DNA of 42,921 bases, taken from positions 1 to 42,921 of the forward strand of contig JADJSZ010000031.1 in NCBI GenBank assembly GCA_016711405.1, written 5' to 3'. Under the pieces are notes generated by a model. That model was not told the DNA's origin. It was given only the letters and a program-made list of their open reading frames with translations, and did no database searches. Position 1 is the first letter of the stretch; each line of letters starts with the position of its first letter. A program made the position numbers and the translations under genes. Positions 35,617 to 42,921 of this stretch are shown piece after piece. The DNA comes from Candidatus Hadersleviella danica (GTDB lineage Bacteria > Chloroflexota > Anaerolineae > Promineifilales > Promineifilaceae).

Positions 35617-36749
35617 ATGTCAAAACGAGACTACTACGAAGTCCTCGGCGTGAACCGCACGGCCGATGCCCAAGAAATTAAGAAGGCGTTTCGCCGTTTG
35701 GCGCGGCAATATCATCCTGATGTGAACAAGGAAGATGGCGCGGCCGATAAATTTAAGGAAATCAACGAGGCCAACGAAGTCTTGTCGGATGACCAAAAAC
35801 GAGCCGCCTATGACCGTTATGGCCATGCCGCCTTCCAAGGTGGTGGGGGCGGTGGTTTTAACGCCGATGCGGCGGGCTTCCGAGGGATGAGCGATATTTT
35901 CGAGGAGTTCTTTGGCGGCGGCCGTCAGCGGCGCAATGGGCCACGGCGGGGCGACGATTTGCGCTACGACCTGACCATTGAGTTCCACGAAGCCATTGAA
36001 GGGGTAGAAAAAAAGTGGACATCACTCGCCCCACCACCTGCCACACCTGCAACGGCAACGGCTCTGAACCCAATTCTAAGCCCATCACTTGCACCACTTG
36101 CAATGGCACGGGCGAGGTGCGCCGGGTACAACAATCCATCTTGGGGCAATTTGTCAACGTGGCCACCTGCTCGACATGTGGTGGCACGGGGCAATTAATT
36201 GTCAACCCGTGCAAGACGTGCAACGGCCGTAAAATCATCAACCAAAGCAAGACCTTCACGATTAAAGTGCCCGCTGGTGTCGGCAACGACATGCAAATCC
36301 GCTATTCGGGCGAGGGTGGGCCGGGGGCGAATGGCGGCCCTCCGGGCAACCTGTTCGTGGTTGTCCATGTGCGTGAACATGAATACTTCCAGCGCAACGG
36401 GGACGATATTTACCTCGAGTTGGATATCAATATCGCCCAAGCGGTGTTGGGGGATGAAATTACCATTCCCACAGTCAGTGGCGAAGAAAAGTTGGCTATT
36501 CCTGCGGGCACGCAGTCGGGGGCGAAGTTTACCTTGCGCGGCCGGGGTGTGCCTCGCTTGCAGAGAAGCGGCCGTGGCGACCAGCACGTTATTGTGCGCG
36601 TAGATATCCCCAAGAAGCTGACCAAGGAGCAACGAGAGCTGTTTGAGCAACTTTCGGCCACGTTTAGCAACAAAATGGTCATCTCCCAGAAAGAAAAAGG
36701 GTTCCTGAGTGGCCTGCGGGATACATTGGGCGATATGTTTGGCTTTTAG
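35617..36749 (+). CDS. dnaJ: Chaperone DnaJ, one frameshift
   Basis: About 377 residues when repaired. The J-domain shows RLARQYHPDVNKEDG (HPD triad), followed by a G/F region (FQGGGGGGFNADAAGF), a zinc region with four Cys repeats (CHTCNGNG, CTTCNGTG, CSTCGGTG, CKTCNGRK) and the C-terminal substrate domain (GDLYVVVHV-like GNLFVVVHVREHEYFQRNGD). The frame breaks in an A run at 36008-36014 that is one short. It stimulates DnaK ATPase. Last gene of the operon. Confidence 0.95.
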
Positions 36750-36760
36750 CAAGTACCTCT

Positions 36761-36793
36761 AGGTGCGACGCACTTCCCAAGTGCGTCGCACCT
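36761..36793 (+). terminator. Perfect hairpin after dnaJ
   Basis: AGGTGCGACGCACTT, CCC, AAGTGCGTCGCACCT: a perfect 15-bp stem 11 bases after the dnaJ stop. No strong U-run follows, so it may be a dispersed palindrome serving as 3' protector or terminator. Confidence 0.7.
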
Positions 36794-36839
36794 GCTATTT
36801 ATCGAGGGAGCCACCTAAAAAACTGCTACAATTGGGCAC

Positions 36840-38305
36840 ATGCAACGCCCCACTCCCCTCTCCAAAATCCAAAATCCAAAATCCAAAATCCCCCTAGCCC
36901 TGCTCTGGCTAGGGTTTTTCACGTTGTTGCTGATGGGTCACTGGCGCGGCACGGCCGCACACCCCGCGCCCGAGGCCACGGCCGCCAAACCCGCCTATTT
37001 TTACGCCACCAGCGGCGACAGTCTGGGCGGCTCGCTCTTGCTGAACGAATACCGCCGCCCCGCCAACTTGTTTGTGCAGACTTACGGCCGTGGCCACCCC
37101 CTGCAAGCCCTTGCCGAACAGCTATTGCCCGCCCCGTTTCGCCTGCGCCTGCAACAATACAAAGCCATCAAGGGCAACGCCGTGGCGTGGCTGGCGACGG
37201 CCGTGGTGGGGCTGAGTGGGGTGTTTTGGGTGCTGGCGGCAGGGGAGCGGGGGGGCAGGCGGGCAGGGGAGCAGGGGAGCAGAGGAGAGAAGAGAATTTA
37301 CTACTTACTACTCACTTTTTACTTCTTACTTCCTCCCTCCTCCTGCTCTTCCTCGCGTGGCAATTGGGCAGTGGGCGGCTGTTGCTGTGGCCGCAGGGGG
37401 TGGATTGGGTGGTGGGGGGGGATGCGTTGGGGGTGGCGGCCGTGCCCGTGCCCGATGAGTGGCGGGTGGTGGATGATTTTAATCTGACCTTGTGGACGGC
37501 CGAACGCCACCCCGAACCCCGTTTTATCACCCAAACCGATTTGGGGGCGATTGGTGTGCCCGCCGATTCGGCCGTGCGTTGGCCGCTGGTGGTGCCGCTC
37601 AACGGCCGTTTGCGGCTGGGCTGGCAAGCCTCGGACGCTCATGTGCGCTTCATGGTGCGCCTTGGCGACGCGGTGTTGCTGAGCGAAGAGGCGACGATTC
37701 GCACGGGCGAGCGGGAAGTGGGGCTGGATTTGGCTCCGTGGGCGGGGCAAGCGACGACGCTGGTTTTCGAGACGAGCTTGGCGGGGCAAACGTTGGCCGA
37801 TGCCCCTGAGGAGGTGGTGGCCTATTGGGTACGGCCGCAACTCGAGAGCCGTGCCGACTGGCTGGCCCTCTACGACGGCACCGAAACGGCCGCCCACACC
37901 TTTGCCCCGCCCGACACAGCGGGGCGAGTTGAGTTGTTGACGGCCGCATGGGACAAACCGAGCTATGTGGCGGGGGAAACGGCCGTGCTGACCTTGCGCT
38001 GGCACGCGGCCGTGCCCACCGATGCGTACCCCACTGTGTTTATTCATCTGCTCGATGGGGCGGGCGAGATTGCCGCCCAGCGGGATGCGCCGCCTGTGCT
38101 GGGGAGCTATCCTGTGGCTGTGTGGCAACCCGACACCATTATCACCGACCAACACCCCATCCCCCTGCCCGCCGATTTGCCAGCGGGCACGTATACGCTG
38201 GCTCTGGGCTTGTACAACCCGCACGATTTCGGCCGCTGGTCGGCCGAGGGCACGGCCGACGGCCGTGTTTTGAGTGCTGAGTTAATAGTGCTGAGTGCTG
38301 AGTAA
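36840..38305 (+). CDS. Membrane-anchored protein of unknown function, one frameshift, repeat-derived segments
   Basis: About 488 residues when bridged. The N-terminus has a membrane segment (PLALLWLGFFTLLLMG) and EYRRPANLFVQTYGRG; then a second hydrophobic stretch, and a large outer domain (WTAERHPEPRFITQTDLGAI; LTLRWHAAVPTDAYPTVFIH; TYTLALGLYNPHDFGRW). The last part is a beta-sandwich often seen at the end of Chloroflexota glycosyltransferases. The frame shifts inside 37235-37345, a repeat array of GAGCAGGG and TACTTACT words that is read as charged residues then a Leu-rich segment. The N-terminal SKIQNPKSKIP and C-terminal VLSAELIVLSAE are also repeat translation. Function unknown. Confidence 0.7.
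37235..37345. repeat. Word-repeat array inside a coding region
   Basis: GCAGGGGAGCAGGGGAGCAG words run into GAGAGAAGAGAA and then TTACTACTTACTACTCAC words. Elsewhere these vocabularies are intergenic; here they lie in the middle of the membrane protein gene. Confidence 0.8.
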
Positions 38306-38325
38306 CCCACTCAGCACTCAGCACT
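38287..38325. terminator. Perfect GTGCTGA-repeat hairpin between convergent genes
   Basis: AGTGCTGAGTGCTGAGT, AACCC, ACTCAGCACTCAGCACT: a perfect 17-bp stem made of heptamers. It carries the stop codon of the plus-strand gene in its loop and the stop of the minus-strand gene in its right end, so it can terminate both. Confidence 0.85.
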
Positions 38326-39187
38326 ATTTCCGCCACACGGGGCGGGTGAGGCAAGTTGCCCCCCCTTCCGCTTTGAGCGAGAGTTCGTTCCCTTTGTAGG
38401 TGTGGACGATGCACCCGGCCGCTTCCAGCCGCGCTTTGGTGATGACATTGTTCTCGAGTAGCACACACTCGTTGGGGGCGAGAGCCAGCACATTTGGCCC
38501 CATCGTGACCCACTCTTCCTCGGGCACTTCCACAAAGCGAAAGCCGCGCCGTTCGAGCAGTTGCCAGAAGGGGACGGGCATGAAGGGGGCATAGACCACG
38601 GCCAAATCGTGGCCGACGATGCTGATGAAGGACATGAGGTGCAAACACGCTTCGGGGCCTTGGAAGTAGGGCAAATCCACGCTGACCACTTCGACATCGG
38701 CGGGAACGGCTTGGCGTAGCTGGGCCAAGCCCGCCTCGTTGGTGCGGAACCCACGGCCGACGGCCAATGTTTTCTGGTCTACCCAGAGCAAATCCCCCCC
38801 CTCGGCCGTGGCTTCGCCGCTCAGGCGGTAATGGATGGGCACACCCATTTTGTGCAAGGTGGCTTCGAGCGCCGCCTCTTCCCCCCGCCGCAAAGGCTTG
38901 CCCATCTGCAAAATAATCGCCCCTTCGTTGGTGACCAGCACGGGGTCGTGGACGAAAATGGCATCGGCATGGTCGGGGAGGGGGGCATCGTGGTAAACCA
39001 CTTCGGCGCCAGCGGCCGTGAGGAGGCTGACGAGGTGGGCGTGTTCTGCTTGGGCGGCCGTTAAATCGGGTTGGCTGGTGTAGTGCCATGTGGCGGGGTC
39101 GGCCGTGCCAAATGCGGCATCGGGTCGGCGCACAATCACGCTTTGCAGGCGGTCAACCATGCTCTGGCTTCCGTAGGATGGGGTCAT
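38324..39187 (-). CDS. Arginine deiminase / dimethylarginine dimethylaminohydrolase family protein
   Basis: A 287-residue pentein hydrolase acting on a guanidino compound. The Asp-rich motif HADAIFVHDPVLVTNEGAII, ATAEGGDLLWVDQKTL, the catalytic His in ACLHLMSFISIVGHD and the C-terminal nucleophile Cys in EGGATCLTRPV are in place, as in DDAH and related amidinohydrolases. It could convert methylarginine or arginine to citrulline, but the exact substrate is unknown. It is the last gene of a minus-strand series starting at the window end. Confidence 0.9.
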   Translation of the reverse strand: MTPSYGSQSMVDRLQSVIVRRPDAAFGTADPATWHYTSQPDLTAAQAEHAHLVSLLTAAGAEVVYHDAPLPDHADAIFVHDPVLVTNEGAIILQMGKPLRRGEEAALEATLHKMGVPIHYRLSGEATAEGGDLLWVDQKTLAVGRGFRTNEAGLAQLRQAVPADVEVVSVDLPYFQGPEACLHLMSFISIVGHDLAVVYAPFMPVPFWQLLERRGFRFVEVPEEEWVTMGPNVLALAPNECVLLENNVITKARLEAAGCIVHTYKGNELSLKAEGGATCLTRPVWRK

Positions 39188-39250
39188 GGGTTCTCCTTGT
39201 TAGTCTTTCAGTCTATCAGTCGGTCAGTCTCTTCCTATCTTCCTCTCCCC
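39188..39250. repeat. CAGTCTAT/CAGTCTCT word array
   Basis: TCTTTCAGTCTATCAGTCGG and following words fill the short gap. They resemble the complement of the GACTGAGA vocabulary at 23386 and 24545. Confidence 0.7.
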
Positions 39251-39730
39251 TCACGCTTGCCACTCCAGTACCTGCCCGCCCTTACCCATGAGGACGGTGC
39301 CGGGGAAGACGCGCACATGCCACGGCTCGAGACGCAGGGCGGCAAAGGCATCGGCCGTGGGGCTTGTCCAAACGGGTACGATGGCGGGATTGTACCCAAC
39401 AGGACTGGGGGCGGTGGCAAATTTGTCCCACACCATGCGGCGCATCTCGTCGTCAAAGACCCATGTGGCGCGGCAATCGGCCACGCAGGTATCTTGGGTG
39501 GTATCCCAATAGTTGAGCGAGATGTAGGGGCTGGCGTTTAGATGGGCGCGTTTGAGCGGGGTGGGGCTGGTGGCTATCCAGCCCACGAGTTGGTCGCCTT
39601 CTAATTCCCAAATGGGGTGTAAAATGCGGGAGCGGGGACGGCCGTGGGTGTCTACAGTGGTGGCACTGCACCAGACAATGCGGTGTGCCATTTCGATAAA
39701 GGCGGGGGCTACTTGGGCGAGGTCGTTCAT
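39251..39730 (-). CDS. Pyridoxamine 5'-phosphate oxidase-like flavin/heme-binding protein
   Basis: A 159-residue split beta-barrel protein of the PNPOx-like class. WCSATTVDTHGRPRSRILHP, GWIATSPTPLKRAHLNASPY and ISLNYWDTTQDTCVADCRAT follow the FMN-binding strand order. I chose ATG at 39730 because AAGGAG lies 8 bases above it. Such proteins are F420- or FMN-dependent oxidoreductases; the substrate is unknown. The frame overlaps nothing and follows yraN by 31 bases. Confidence 0.88.
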   Translation of the reverse strand: MNDLAQVAPAFIEMAHRIVWCSATTVDTHGRPRSRILHPIWELEGDQLVGWIATSPTPLKRAHLNASPYISLNYWDTTQDTCVADCRATWVFDDEMRRMVWDKFATAPSPVGYNPAIVPVWTSPTADAFAALRLEPWHVRVFPGTVLMGKGGQVLEWQA

Positions 39731-39761
39731 CTGTTTACTCCTTGAATCAGTAGGAAAAAAA

Positions 39762-40135
39762 CTAACTGCTTTGGACGACATTGGGGATATGCTCACAGCG
39801 GAGGAGCTTGCCGTGGGGGTCTAGCTCGACAGCGATGAGGTCTATTTGCCAGTCTACCTCATCTAACCCTTGCTCGGCCAAATAGGTTTGAGCCACGGCC
39901 GTGAGATGAGCCGCTTTGCGCGGGTTGAGGGCTTCTTCGGGCAGGCCATGCCCACGGCCGCGCCGCGTCTTCACCTCCACAAAATGCACTCGCCCGCCCT
40001 GTTGCACCACTAAATCCACTTCGCCATAGGGGCAACGCCAGTTGCGGGCGACAATGGCAAAGCCATGTGCCTCGAGGTAGGTCGCGGCCACACTTTCCCC
40101 CAGCGGCCGAGAGTTGTTGGCGAGCGTTTGGTCAT
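39762..40135 (-). CDS. yraN: UPF0102/YraN family endonuclease-like protein, one frameshift
   Basis: About 124 residues. The PD-(D/E)XK-like motif is NWRCPYGEVDLVVQQGG and VHFVEVKTRRG. The expected family start LGRWGESVAATYLEAHGF is obtained when a G run at 40097-40101 is one base longer, so ATG at 40135 is the likely start; its ATGA overlaps the stop of the upstream glycosyltransferase. The family is conserved and linked to recombination or DNA repair without a settled role. Confidence 0.9.
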
Positions 40136-41341
40136 AAAAGTGCTGAGTGCTGAGTGCTGAGTGAAAAGTCCCTTGTCCCGCGTCCCATGTCCCTTGTCGC
40201 CAGCAGTTCTTCGTATAGTTCGACAGTCAGGGCGACGGTGCGGCCGATGGCGTAGCGGTGGCTGGCGGCGTGCGCGGCGTGGCCGAGGGTGTGGCGCAGG
40301 GCGGCCGATTGCCCGATTTGGCCAATGGCCGTGGCCAGTTGGGTGGGGTGGGCGACGAGGTAGCCCGCCTCAGGCGGCACACATTCGCCAATGCCGGGGG
40401 AGGTGGTGGCGACGATGGGCAAGCCTGCGGCCATCGCCTCTATCACGGTCAGGGGGTGGACTTCGCTGACGGAGGCGGTTACAAAGGCATCGGCCGCCGC
40501 CAGATAGTTGGGCACGTCGTCAAAGGGGATAGCTCCTGCGAACAGGGTGGCTTGGCCGATGCCCAATTCGGCCGCACGGCGGGGGAGTTCGGCCGCGAAT
40601 GGCCATCCCCACGAGGAGCAAGCGCAAGTGGGGGCTGTTAACGGTGCGCCTCGGCGAAACTGGCGAGGAGTTGGGCGATGTTTTTCTCCCGCGCCAAACG
40701 GCCAACATAAATCAGCAACACGTTTTCAGCGGCCAAGCCAAAATCTGCTTTGGAAAGGGGCGCGGCGGGATGCCAAAATGGTTCTAGTTCGATGCCGTTT
40801 TCGATGACCCGTATCGGCCGTGTCACCCCAAATTGGCGCATAATTTGGGCCACGCTGGCGGAGGGGGAGATGACCACATCGGCTAAGTTGGTGAGGCGCG
40901 GGCCATGCGCGGCGCATGAGCGCATCGGCCATGCGTTGCCCGAGTTGTTCGGGTACGAGGGGCAGAAAGGTGCGGCCGTAGGCGTTGGCGTAGAGGTCGT
41001 AGCGGGTGTGATTGGTGTAGAGAATGGGGGCACGGCCGTAGCGGGCGGCAAATTCGAGGCTCATCACCAGATGGTGGCAATGGAGAATATCCATTTGGGA
41101 GAGCTGGTGTTGGGCGGCCGTGTTGTAGCGGGGGGGCGATGGCGTAGCCTGTGTGGGCCAGTGGCCACGCGGCCGAGCGAACCACATTTGGTTCCTGCAA
41201 GGCTCCCTCACCCGTGGCCCCCAAAGTAAAAATTGTCACCTCATGCCCGGCTTTTTCGAGGTGTGTCTTGTACAAACTCACCATCCGCGTCACCCCATTG
41301 AGTACGGGGTGGTAACATGCGGTGATGAGACCGATTTTCAT
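40132..41341 (-). CDS. Glycosyltransferase family 4, several frameshifts
   Basis: About 400 residues when bridged. The N-terminus MKIGLITACYHPVLNGVTRM and the middle DILHCHHLVMSLEFAARYGR, then VISPSASVAQIMRQFGV, VIENGIELEPFW, LLIYVGRLAREKNIAQLL and the C-terminal ADAFVTASVSEVHPLTVIEA, MAAGLPIVATTSPGI form a complete GT-B fold with the family E-x7-E motif. Breaks lie at 41130-41136, about 40911, and two or three between 40600 and 40660. So many breaks leave open a true pseudogene. The last 23 residues (from RDMGRGTRDFS) are repeat translation. It would transfer a sugar to lipid or polysaccharide. Confidence 0.85.
40136..40200. repeat. GTGCTGA and GGGACAA heptamer arrays (3' end of the GT gene)
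   Basis: 40138-40163 is a GTGCTGA array (as at 38287), 40168-40199 reads as GGGACAA/GGGACAT/GGGACGC heptamers on the minus strand. Both are translated as the tail of the glycosyltransferase. Confidence 0.85.
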
Positions 41342-41409
41342 ATAAGTGGTTAGTGGCTAGTGGTAAGTGACTAGTGGCTTCTTCACTAACCACTAGCCCT
41401 CACCACTTA
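41342..41409. repeat. Inverted GTTAGTG-type arrays
   Basis: GTGGTTAGTGGCTAGTGGTA words face CACTAACCACTAGCCCTCAC words. They lie between the glycosyltransferase start and the cyclic-nucleotide-binding gene. Confidence 0.88.
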
Positions 41410-41919
41410 TCACTCATTCTTGCTGTACATCAATTGCAACTGGTATTGGCGCAGGGTGAGGTCGGTGTTGCGGATTTTGAGGGCGAGGTCGGCCGCCAGA
41501 TTTTGCATGAGGACGAAGCCCAATTGGGGGTGTTCCTCGCACAAATGCATGAGGGCGGGGCGGGGCAAGCGGATGAGGAAAGTCTCGGGTTTGCTGGCGC
41601 GGGCGGTGGCGGAGCGCAACCCTTGGTCTACCAAGGCCATTTCGCCCATCACATCTCCCGAGCGGAGGGTGGCGATAACGACTGATTCCACGTTTTCATC
41701 CGCACTGACAAAGCCGGGGTTGACCAAAATCTCTACCTCCCCTTTGCCAATGACATACAACTCGTCGCTGGCCGTGTTTTCTTCAAACACGACGTGGCCC
41801 GCTTCGTAATGTAGCCCTTCGGCAATGCCTGCGATGAGGTCGAGTTGGGGTTGGGTGAGGTCTACGAATAGCTCGGTCATGGACAGAGTGCGGCTGATGC
41901 GTTTTAGGTCTTCGCTCAT
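41410..41919 (-). CDS. Cyclic nucleotide-binding domain protein (Crp-like sensor without HTH)
   Basis: A 169-residue protein that is almost only a cNMP-binding beta-barrel. Hallmarks are AGHVVFEENTASDELYVIGK, GEVEILV, LRSGDVMGEMALVDQGLRSA (phosphate-binding cassette with GEMAL and R-S-A) and a C-helix. There is no DNA-binding domain, so it is likely a regulatory partner. I chose ATG at 41919 with AAGGAA upstream; the frame above is repeat DNA. Confidence 0.9.
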   Translation of the reverse strand: MSEDLKRISRTLSMTELFVDLTQPQLDLIAGIAEGLHYEAGHVVFEENTASDELYVIGKGEVEILVNPGFVSADENVESVVIATLRSGDVMGEMALVDQGLRSATARASKPETFLIRLPRPALMHLCEEHPQLGFVLMQNLAADLALKIRNTDLTLRQYQLQLMYSKNE

Positions 41920-42255
41920 AGGATGGTTCCTTGGGGTGAAAGTAGGGGTAGGGGATAGTAAAAGGTGAAAAGTAAGAGGTGAAAAGTGATGGACGGCCAA
42001 CAACACTTTTTACGTTTTACTTCTCACTTTTCACGATTCAAGTTTGTATTGTGGCTCACGACTGGCCTGTGGTTGATGTTGGGCGGATTTTAACATAAAA
42101 CCCAAAGGGCAGGAAGTAGGGGGCGGTAACTTTTACTGAGTGTTCACTTGGTTGATGGGCAAACCTTGTTTCATCGTGGAAGGAAATGCGGAAGGAATGC
42201 TAAGGGAAACATCTGCGCTCTTTACGAGTAAAAAACCAGAAACGAGATGTGTTTG
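41920..42255. other. Intergenic region with AAAAGTG-type repeats
   Basis: About 336 bases. 41955-42035 contains GGTGAAAAGTAAGAGGTGAA words mirrored by TTTTACTTCTCACTTTTCAC words, a long potential hairpin. From 42040 to 42255 no gene, clear promoter or RNA motif is recognisable. Confidence 0.7.
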
Positions 42256-42921
42256 TTAAGCAGGGGCGTTATGTTTGCGCCATGCGACCCACAGCACGAT
42301 TAGGCCGAGGAGGGAAAACAGGCCGCCCCAGAGGAAGATGCGGGGGGAGAATTCCCATGTGATTTCATGTTGGCCAGCGGGGACGCAGACGGCGCGAATG
42401 ACCCCATACGCCGTTTGCCACTCGGCCGCTTGCCCATCCACCCACACGTGCCAGCCGGGGTAGGCGCTTTCGCTCAGGACGAGTAGGGCGGCCGTGTCGC
42501 TGGTGGTGCGGATGCGCCATGAGGTGGCGGTGTGGGCAAGGATTTCGGCCGTGCCTGACCCCATCCCCCCCAGTTGGCAGGCGGGTGGGGTGGGTAAGAC
42601 GGCCGTTTGGGCGGGGTCAAAATCGGGCTGGTGGACGCGGAAAATGGCGGCATCTACTTCGGGAATGATTTCGGCCTCGTATACCAAGCGGGCGATGGGG
42701 AGGGCGTTCGGCCGTTGGTAAACCCATCCCTGCCCCGTATCGGCCAGCAAGGTTAAGCCCGCCTCTCCCTCGGTGAATTGGTCGAGGGGCACGGTGGCCA
42801 CCACATATTCTGCGCCCAAAATGTCGTACTGCGTGGCGCGGGGGTCTGGCACAGAGTTGGTAAACGCCTCGTAATCCCCCAGCACCAGCGAGTTGTAGCC
42901 AAATACCGAGCGCAAGCCAGC
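42256..42921 (-). CDS. YfhO-like membrane protein, C-terminal part
   Basis: The last 221 residues of a protein whose start lies beyond the window. SVFGYNSLVLGDYEAF, ILGAEYVVAT and VLSESAYPGWHVWVDGQ, then VPAGQHEITWEFSPR and a final membrane helix (LWGGLFSLLGLIVLWVAW), match the C-termini of YfhO (PF09586) family proteins. These are multi-membrane-span proteins with an outer beta domain, linked in Firmicutes to lipoteichoic acid glycosylation; the role in Chloroflexota is unknown. Confidence 0.82.
   Translation of the reverse strand, partial: AGLRSVFGYNSLVLGDYEAFTNSVPDPRATQYDILGAEYVVATVPLDQFTEGEAGLTLLADTGQGWVYQRPNALPIARLVYEAEIIPEVDAAIFRVHQPDFDPAQTAVLPTPPACQLGGMGSGTAEILAHTATSWRIRTTSDTAALLVLSESAYPGWHVWVDGQAAEWQTAYGVIRAVCVPAGQHEITWEFSPRIFLWGGLFSLLGLIVLWVAWRKHNAPA

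Overview
The window looks like a chromosomal segment (about 58% G+C by eye) of a heterotrophic, probably filamentous member of the Chloroflexota, Anaerolineae/Caldilineae side. This is an inference from gene content: lipoprotein sugar and nucleoside importers, SARP/AfsR-type ATPase regulators, DUF5946, a CIRCE-controlled hrcA-grpE-dnaK-dnaJ operon, YfhO-like membrane proteins, a T-box leader on leuS and very abundant short intergenic repeats. No phage, transposase or CRISPR was seen.

Layout. 1-12.1 kb (mostly minus strand) is an amino-sugar / cell-wall-recycling cluster: SIS-domain sugar isomerase/deaminase, NagA deacetylase, NagZ-like GH3, a GNAT protein, a MalG/MalF/binding-protein importer, a ROK sugar kinase and a ROK repressor with a well-formed promoter and candidate operator. 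A HigBA toxin-antitoxin pair and a decayed stretch (4.4-5.2 kb) sit inside it. 12.2-14.2 kb carries gluconokinase and GH1 beta-glucosidase on the plus strand. 14.2-18 kb is leuS with a long leader: a T-box riboswitch with Leu specifier CUC whose Stem I and antiterminator/terminator are separated by a tRNA-Ala(GGC) gene, with a second tRNA-Ala(CGC) and a strong promoter upstream. 18.1-21.1 kb is a large AfsR-like regulator, 21.1-22.4 kb an aminotransferase. 22.5-28.1 kb is a BMP-type nucleoside ABC importer (one permease has lost its C-terminus). 28.5-31.5 kb holds a cytochrome P450 facing a phosphodiesterase. 31.6-36.8 kb is the heat-shock operon. 36.8-42.9 kb holds a membrane protein, an arginine-deiminase-like hydrolase, a PNPOx-like protein, YraN, a glycosyltransferase, a cyclic-nucleotide-binding protein and a partial YfhO-like protein.

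Three genome-style features cut across everything. (1) Nearly every intergenic gap is filled with short tandem arrays of 6-8 bp words (mostly 7 bp), often as inverted arms that would fold into long hairpins; the same few words recur at distant loci, some arrays are read as protein ends, and at two loci the arms enclose a conserved double-hairpin core whose two loops are complementary. (2) The palindrome CGGCCG is hugely over-represented, mostly inside genes, recalling HIP1 of cyanobacteria. (3) About a dozen well-conserved genes are broken by single-base indels, mostly missing bases in homopolymers; this looks like long-read assembly error, so frameshifted genes are annotated here across the break.

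The strongest candidate for something new is the leuS leader: a tRNA gene lying inside a T-box riboswitch, where processing of the tRNA would cut the sensor off from the expression platform.
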